Source of the DNA: Anaeramoeba flamelloides
Taxonomy: Eukaryota > Metamonada > Anaeramoebidae
Assembly: GCA_027625915.1 (NCBI GenBank)
Contig: JANTQA010000036.1
Location: 9,817,001-9,881,000 of the forward strand
Reading direction: 5' to 3'
Length of the DNA: 64,000 nt
A program made the position numbers and the translations under genes. Positions 58,261-64,000 of this stretch are shown piece by piece. Under the pieces are notes generated by a model. It was given only the letters and a program-made list of their open reading frames with translations. It did no database searches and had not been told where the DNA came from. Positions within the stretch are counted from its first letter, which is position 1. Every line of letters starts with the position of its first letter.

Positions 58261-58854
58261 TTTAGTGATCAAAAAAATATTTTGAGTTCTTTTCGTTTAT
58301 CTACTATTTTCCAGGATATTTTTGATAAATCCTATTTAAAGTAATAATAACAATCTCAAAAAAAAACGCAAGTAGGAGATAAATTAAATATTTTGCTGAA
58401 AATCTCCTAATGTAAACTATCACAAAAAAAACACTGTGACATAATACGTACTAAAACCCATATATTTTATTATTATTCAACCAACCATTTATTTTTTTTT
58501 AAAAAAATAAATTTTATAAATCTTTTACTACTGAATAATTAAATAATAAATGAAAATTTTAAATAAAAATTTTTTTATATATGTTAATAAGTATATTAAA
58601 TATTAAAAGATAAAAATATAAAATTGAATGAATTGTTTTATTTAATTAAATAATTGTTTTTCTAAAAAATATAAATGATGATATTGTTATTATAATTTTC
58701 TCTACTAAAAAAAAAAAAGAAAGAAAGAAAGACAAAAAAACAAACAAATAAAAAAAAAAAAACAAACAAATAAAAAATAAAAAAATGAATTAAAGCTAAT
58801 AAAAAAAAAAGAAAAAGTAAATAAAAAAAAAGAAAAATGGTAAAAAGAAAACCC
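58261..58854. other. Spacer downstream of the RasGAP gene
   Basis: A-rich region with (AAAG/AAAC)n-like stretches at 58,705-58,840, adjoining the stop codon of the RasGAP gene on the minus strand. Probably its 3' untranslated and downstream region. Confidence 0.5.
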
Positions 58855-61475
58855 CTATTTTTTTTTCAAAGCATATAACCATTTTGATTGTTCCATTATC
58901 GAATCAAATCCAATATTTATCCATCTTATTCGCTCTGTTTTTTCCTTTATCATCAACCAAAAATTGCCTTTTGATTTGCCATCTACTTTCCTGATTTGGA
59001 AATTTTTATCTAGTACAATTATATCATTTGGCATTGCCGTTTTGGAATTGGGCTTTTTATAAAATATTCCAAGGCAATTATCTTTTAAAATAAAATGCGC
59101 GGAAAGGGTTTTTTTTTTATCTTCATATTTTAAAGCCCCATTTCCTTGAGTTTTAATCACCCCGTTAACATTTTGTTTCCAATTCTGTTTTAGCTGCGAT
59201 AATCTATTTTCCCTGGACTCGTTTAATTGCTGTTTTTCGATTTTTTTCAAATCCTTTTTATACCTTTTTGATTCCTTTTCAGAATATCTTCTTTTCATCT
59301 TTGTGTTTGATGAAAATTTATTTGTGGAGGTATTGGGATGCGCTGAGTAAGTGGGAGGCGAAGATGTGGTTGAAGTGAGCTTTTTGCGAATTTCGTCTTT
59401 TTTCTTCTTTTTGATAAAATTCTGCTTATTAATATTGAAATTGAAATCGATTAATTTAATTTGGTTGAGAATTTGAGAAATTCTTTTTAAATTTTTATAA
59501 TTCGAGAGTAATTTATTATGGAAACTTTCAATTTGATAACTGCCATAATTAGTAAAGATCGAAGATCGGATATCCGGTGAAAATTGGTGAATTATCACTA
59601 ATAATTTCCCAATGATATTTGTGATGTCAAAATCATTTTTGTCTTTTTGATCAAATAGTAGGCACACCTTATTGGGCAAAATAATTTCACTTACATGCAA
59701 TTTCGGTTTAAATTGATTTAATTTCTGGACTAAAAATTGATCTTCATTATTTTGATTATTGTTGAAGTTTAATTGCTTTGAATCCAATGAAGAAATGGAT
59801 TGTAAGAAAACTGTTGTCAATTGCTTCTTTTCTTCAATATTTTGATTTAGGGGCAGCATATACAATCTCGTTGAGCCGAATTTAGTATTGCTAACGGTAT
59901 TTTGGATTATTGAAGATAATAATACGAGCCCTCTTCTTAAATTTTCTGATAATTGGAAATTGATCAAGTTAAAATTATTTGGTGCCACAAGGGCGGGGCA
60001 AATAAATCTTAAAAAGAAAAACCCAGCGATTGCAATCAACTCGCCCTCACCAAAATGCCTCTGTACCACCCTTTTGATATGGGTACTGATTATTTGGATG
60101 CCCATGGGCAATTTCTTCTGGATATCGTTTTGGCAAATATTGCCTATTAATTTATTATAATATAACCTCAAGTTTTGTAGATTGGACTTAACTATCTGCT
60201 GGTCACCAACGATGTATGGATCCACTTCCAATGAGATGTTTTTTAATTTCAATTCTTCAAGTATTGGCAATAGGGTTTCCTTTAAATAGCTATGCCCATA
60301 CAATTTGCAATAATTGGTAATTAATTTTATTGAGATGTCGCCCCCTCTAAACAAAAGCTTTGCATTCTTTGTTCTAATGACCGCCTGCGAGATCGACAAT
60401 TTAATAAACTGGATCGACAAGCCCACACCTTCAATGAAATTAAATAAATTACTCGAGATCGGCTCAAGAAATTCGCGGATATTATTGGAATTAAATATGG
60501 CAGTTAAATAGGCAATATCATAATCAAACAATAGGTCTCCAAAAATCTTTTTCCCTACTGAAAAGCACTGCTTGAAAATTTCATCTTTTTCCTTTCTCAT
60601 GATGATCAATAGCAGATCCTGAATTTTGGGATTTAGCACCCTGTTGAAAATACTCTTTAAACTTTTGCCCAGGGCATATTTTTGAGATTGGATAATATAC
60701 GCCTTTGTTAATTCTTTATAATCCTTCAGATAAAAGCTTTTTAATATTTTCTCAATTTTATCATTCAACTGCTTTTTATTCTTAGTTATATCATTTCCAA
60801 TTAATTTGCAAAATATTTTTAAAAATTTGAAATACAAATATAAAAAGAGGTTATCTGATTTAATGTTTTGAATAATGTTTAAATCCAAAAATTTATCTAG
60901 GATTAATTTGACCATATGCCTGGTGAAATATTTGGAATAACTAACGATTGCAAACAGTGTGGTAATGGATTTTTTTAAGTTGTTATTATATTTACTTTTT
61001 ATTTGATCGTTTTCATTCAATACGTTTTCCTTTGTTAAAATATAAAATATATTTTCTAAGGTTTGATCATAATTGAAATTCACCAAATACGATAATTTTT
61101 CGATTTCGTTGTGAATTTTTTTCCTAATATTGGATTTTAATTGAATTTTTTTAGCGTTTTCATCTATTGAATCGTTAATACAAAGTAAATAGGAATCAAT
61201 AATCCGAATTACATTTGTAAAAATAAATGAAGTGATATTGTTGTCAAAGCAAAATCTCGATGTTGTTTGCAAAACTTGATTAACTTTAGAAAAGATATCA
61301 ATAATTTTCATTTGCTTTTTTTCCACATTAATTGCCGTTTCATTGAATACCTCGTTTCTTGGATTGCTATTTTTTAATTCATTACTTCCCTTGTCTTTAT
61401 TTGTTAGATTAAGATTGTTAGGGCTATCATTATCATTTTCATTATTTTTATTACCCATATTATTATTATTATTAA

Positions 61476-61506
<31 letters not shown>

Positions 61507-64000
61507 TTCATTTTCATTTTCATTATTGCTTATATTTTCCTTATCATTATCCCGATTATCATTATTTACATTATTATAAGCATTATCAAATTCATTCATT
61601 TGTTTATTCAATTCATTTAATTTGTATCTATTCAAAAAAGTTTCATAAATTGGTACAAAGTTTCTTTTCAAAATTTCAATTTGCATTAATAATTTTTGTT
61701 TATTATTTAAAAACTCCTCAAAAGCCCTTAAAGATTGATTTGAATTTTGCTTTTCATTTTGAAATGTCAAATTTGAAGTGGTTAATCCATCATTGAATTT
61801 TTCAATTTTCTTTTTTTTATTATTTAAAGCCAATAAATTCATTCTTAGATTTTGTGATTGCTTTTCTTTCATTAAATTCATTTTTTCTAATTTTTCTATT
61901 TCTAATTCCTTATCATGCAAGCTTTTAATAAACTTAAATTTCTTTTTATCTTTGATTAATCTTTTCATTTCTTTTTTTTCAATTCTTTTTTTCACTTTAA
62001 AAAAGCTTTCGGCATAGCATGGATCACTTCCCTTTTGTTTAAAATTTAAATCATTTTGTAAATTATTAATAATTTGATCAACGTTTTTTATATTTTGAAG
62101 AAAGGTTTCTTTAACAATAATTTTTTCGTTTTGCTTTTTTTTTTCCTTTTCGAGATATAGCAAATCCATTAATTTGTTTGCTAATTCATTATATTTATTT
62201 TCATTTTCTTTATCTTGCCTTTGTTCCTGTTCCTGCCCCTTTTCCTTTTCCTTTTCCTTTTCTTTTTCTTTTCCATTGACTTTATATTTTTCTTTTTCGT
62301 TTTTGTTTTCCTTTTCCTTTTCCTTTTCCTTTTCCTTTTCTCTTTGTTCATTATTAATTTGGTCTGGTAATTTAGTAAATGTTGAAATAATAGAAAAAGG
62401 AAAATCATTAACAGTTTTTTGTGAATTGTTATTTAAATCATGCAAAAATTGTTTATCAAATTTAATTTTATGATATTTTTTTTTATTTCTTGCAAATTCA
62501 TTACTTAAAAAATAATTATTGTCTTCTTTTTTAATAATTTCTAATTTTTTTCCTAAATAAATTTGCTTATTTTTATTTGGATCTAAATTTAAATATAGTG
62601 GTAAATCTAAACTAAACACATTACTATCGTCGTTGTTTAATTCTTTTTTAAATTCGTTCATTAATTTTTTACTTTTTTTTTCTATTTTTTCTTTTTCTAG
62701 TTCCAATTCAACTAATTTATGCTCATATTCAATATTGTACTTTGGTTGTTCTTGGTAATTGGGATAATTTCGTTTTGTTTCATTTAATTGTAATTTTTTA
62801 GAAATTTCGTTTTTGAAATCCTCTATTTCTTGATTTATTTGAGATTTATTTACCTTTATTTCTGTTGCTTCTTCTTTTATTTCTTCTTTTTCTTCTTTGT
62901 TAATCATTAATTTTTTGTCCAATTCCCTTTCTAAAGGACCAAGGTTACCTATTAATTTTAAAAGTTCTTTTTTTGAACTCTCAATGCTTTGTATTGTTTC
63001 CGTCCGATCCCTTTGAATGCTCTGTAGAATTTTGTGTACTTGGAGTTTAATAGAAATCATTTCTTCTTCATTAATAATTGTAGATGGGGAAATTGGCTTT
63101 TCTTTTTCTTTTTTTGCTTGAGTTTCTTCGTCTTTTTCTTGCTTGACTTTGGATTCATCTTCCTGTTCATTCGGGTTATAGTAGTGCTTTAAGGTTTGTG
63201 TTAAGAGAGATTCAAAATTAATGTTCATAGTTTGATGGATTTCGAACAACTCTTTTTCCATGCATTTACCCTTTTCAAAATCCTTTGCTTGCTGATGGTA
63301 TTCCTTTAAAATGCTATTTATTTTTTTTTTTTCGTTTTCTTTGTTTAATTGTTCTTTGGGCTTAATTTCATGTGAAAGAGGAATCTCACGAAAGAGTTTT
63401 TTTGTTTTTTCTTCTAATTGCTCAAGTGTTTCCAACATTGTTTCTTCATTTAAAAGAGTTTCTTGTGATTCAATTACAAGTTCGTCTTTGGATTTTAAAT
63501 TATTCTTCCAAAATAATAAATTCATTAAAAAATTCATTGTTTGTTCTTTTTTGGGTTTTAATAGTTCGCCTACTGTTGGAAACCCAAAATTGTACGTTGT
63601 TTTGGTGAGTAATTCTAAAAAATCTTTTGATCGCTTTGTTAAATCACTTTCATTTAAGATTGGTAGAAAATTGATTTTTAAAGCTAATTGATTTAAAAGA
63701 TGGATATAAATTGCTAGATCCTTTTATAATTTTTTGTTTTTGGTTTTTTTTAAAAAAAATAACAAAGAAAAACATTTTTTTGTTTTTGTTGTGAATAAGT
63801 CAAATGAAAAAAAAAATTTTTTTTAATTCTTTTCTTTATTGTTCTGTTTTGGAATGGTCAAAAATTACTTGGAAATTATCATCAAAATTTGTTATTTGTA
63901 GATCATTAATTGGAGATTGTTTAAGTTCATAATTAACCCAAGATTTTAAAAGCTCTGTAGGACTATTTTGATCGTTTTCTTTTGAAATGCTTTTTAACAA
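58855..64000 (-). CDS. CH domain / coiled-coil / RasGAP / PH-like protein (partial)
   Basis: Exons 64,000-63,869 (partial; runs off the window) and 63,720-58,855 give at least 1,665 residues. They are separated by a 148-bp intron (donor GTAATT, acceptor TATAAAAG). The first piece ends LKSWVNYELKQSPINDLQI then TNFDDNFQ, and splices in phase to DLAIYIHLLNQLALKI: a calponin-homology domain of fimbrin type, which binds actin. A long Glu/Lys/Asn-rich coiled-coil region with KE repeats and an Asn run follows. The RasGAP domain (about 60,540-59,660) has KLLFRGGDISIKL with the arginine finger and FFFLRFICPALVAPNNF, so it should speed GTP hydrolysis by a Ras-like GTPase. The last 100 residues look like a PH domain (LGIFYKKPNS ... 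WINIGF). CH plus RasGAP recalls IQGAP, but I see no IQ motifs or RasGAP_C. ATG 63,537 is internal, because the frame continues upstream. Confidence 0.9.
61455..61515 (-). repeat. Asn-codon repeat in the RasGAP gene
   Basis: An (ATT)n-type tract (AAT codons on the coding strand) gives a run of asparagines in the linker before the GAP domain. It is mostly pure AAT, so it may vary in length between strains. Confidence 0.85.
62225..62345 (-). repeat. Lys-Glu dipeptide repeat in the RasGAP gene
   Basis: Two blocks of a six-base repeat, TTCCTT-type on the plus strand, encode KEKEKEKEKE stretches in the coiled-coil region. Plus-strand Phe/Ser-rich and minus-strand Lys/Arg-rich frames over this tract are artefacts of the repeat. 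Confidence 0.85.

Noticed and set aside
61343-62473. Leu/Phe/Ser-rich plus-strand frames over the RasGAP gene
   Set aside because: Antisense readings of Asn and Lys-Glu repeats; not membrane proteins.
1-64000. CRISPR arrays, bacterial operons, rRNA genes and retroviral or LTR elements
   Set aside because: No spaced direct repeats, no rRNA-like sequence, no LTR pairs and no gag, integrase or envelope-like frames were seen.

Overview
The window is nuclear DNA from an AT-rich unicellular eukaryote. The evidence is roughly 80% A+T by eye, spliceosomal GT..AG introns of about 70 bp to 2.1 kb, standard stop codons (TAA, TAG and TGA all used), asparagine runs and KE repeats inside proteins, and eukaryote-only proteins: Dicer, ADA2, an HMGB-like protein, a Sec14-like protein and a CH/RasGAP protein. 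The style suits an amoeboid protist such as Anaeramoeba or an amoebozoan, but the sequence alone does not fix the species. Gene density is low. Six genes are convincing, one more is a long uncharacterised reading frame and one is a likely small gene. Most of the rest is old dispersed repeats and DNA transposons.

Layout. 1-4.8 kb: hairpin-rich repeats, two TA-flanked MITE-like elements and a protein-like fragment on the minus strand. 4.9-5.9 kb: a probable small gene with a near-perfect long hairpin in it. 6.3-6.9 kb: a two-exon nucleoside 2-deoxyribosyltransferase-like gene. 11.25-15.35 kb: a Dicer (platform, PAZ split by an Asn-rich insert, two RNase III domains, dsRBD-like tail, no helicase), followed by a LINE reverse-transcriptase remnant. 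15.85-17.95 kb: a TTAA-flanked Kolobok-like transposon with short TIRs and a transposase in three frames. 18.2-21.3 kb: compound hairpin repeats, a nested MITE and a dead mariner element. 24.47-26.73 kb: a TTAA element with nested foldbacks. 27.6-28.5 kb: an unrecognised 289-aa protein. 28.5-37.3 kb: repeats only. 37.3-40.65 kb: a three-exon, two-HMG-box gene. 42-47.5 kb: repeats. 47.57-50.42 kb: a three-exon CRAL-TRIO gene. 51.6-52.5 kb: a second clear TTAA element. 53.85-55.78 kb (minus): ADA2. 57.5-58.3 kb: a repeat copy. 58.86-64.0 kb (minus, running off the window): a CH + coiled coil + RasGAP + PH-like protein.

The genes do not form a pathway. Two are chromatin or transcription factors (ADA2, HMGB-like), one is a signalling GAP, one a lipid-transfer-type protein, one a small-metabolite enzyme and one the RNA-silencing nuclease. 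One possible functional link is that a Dicer sits in a window full of long inverted repeats, some inside introns or candidate genes; if transcribed these would fold into its substrates. Several split genes (CRAL-TRIO first exon, CH-domain exon, HMG exons, ADA2 zinc finger) were joined here by reading phase and domain continuity. Those joins are inference and need RNA support. Coordinates beside long homopolymers may be off by a base.
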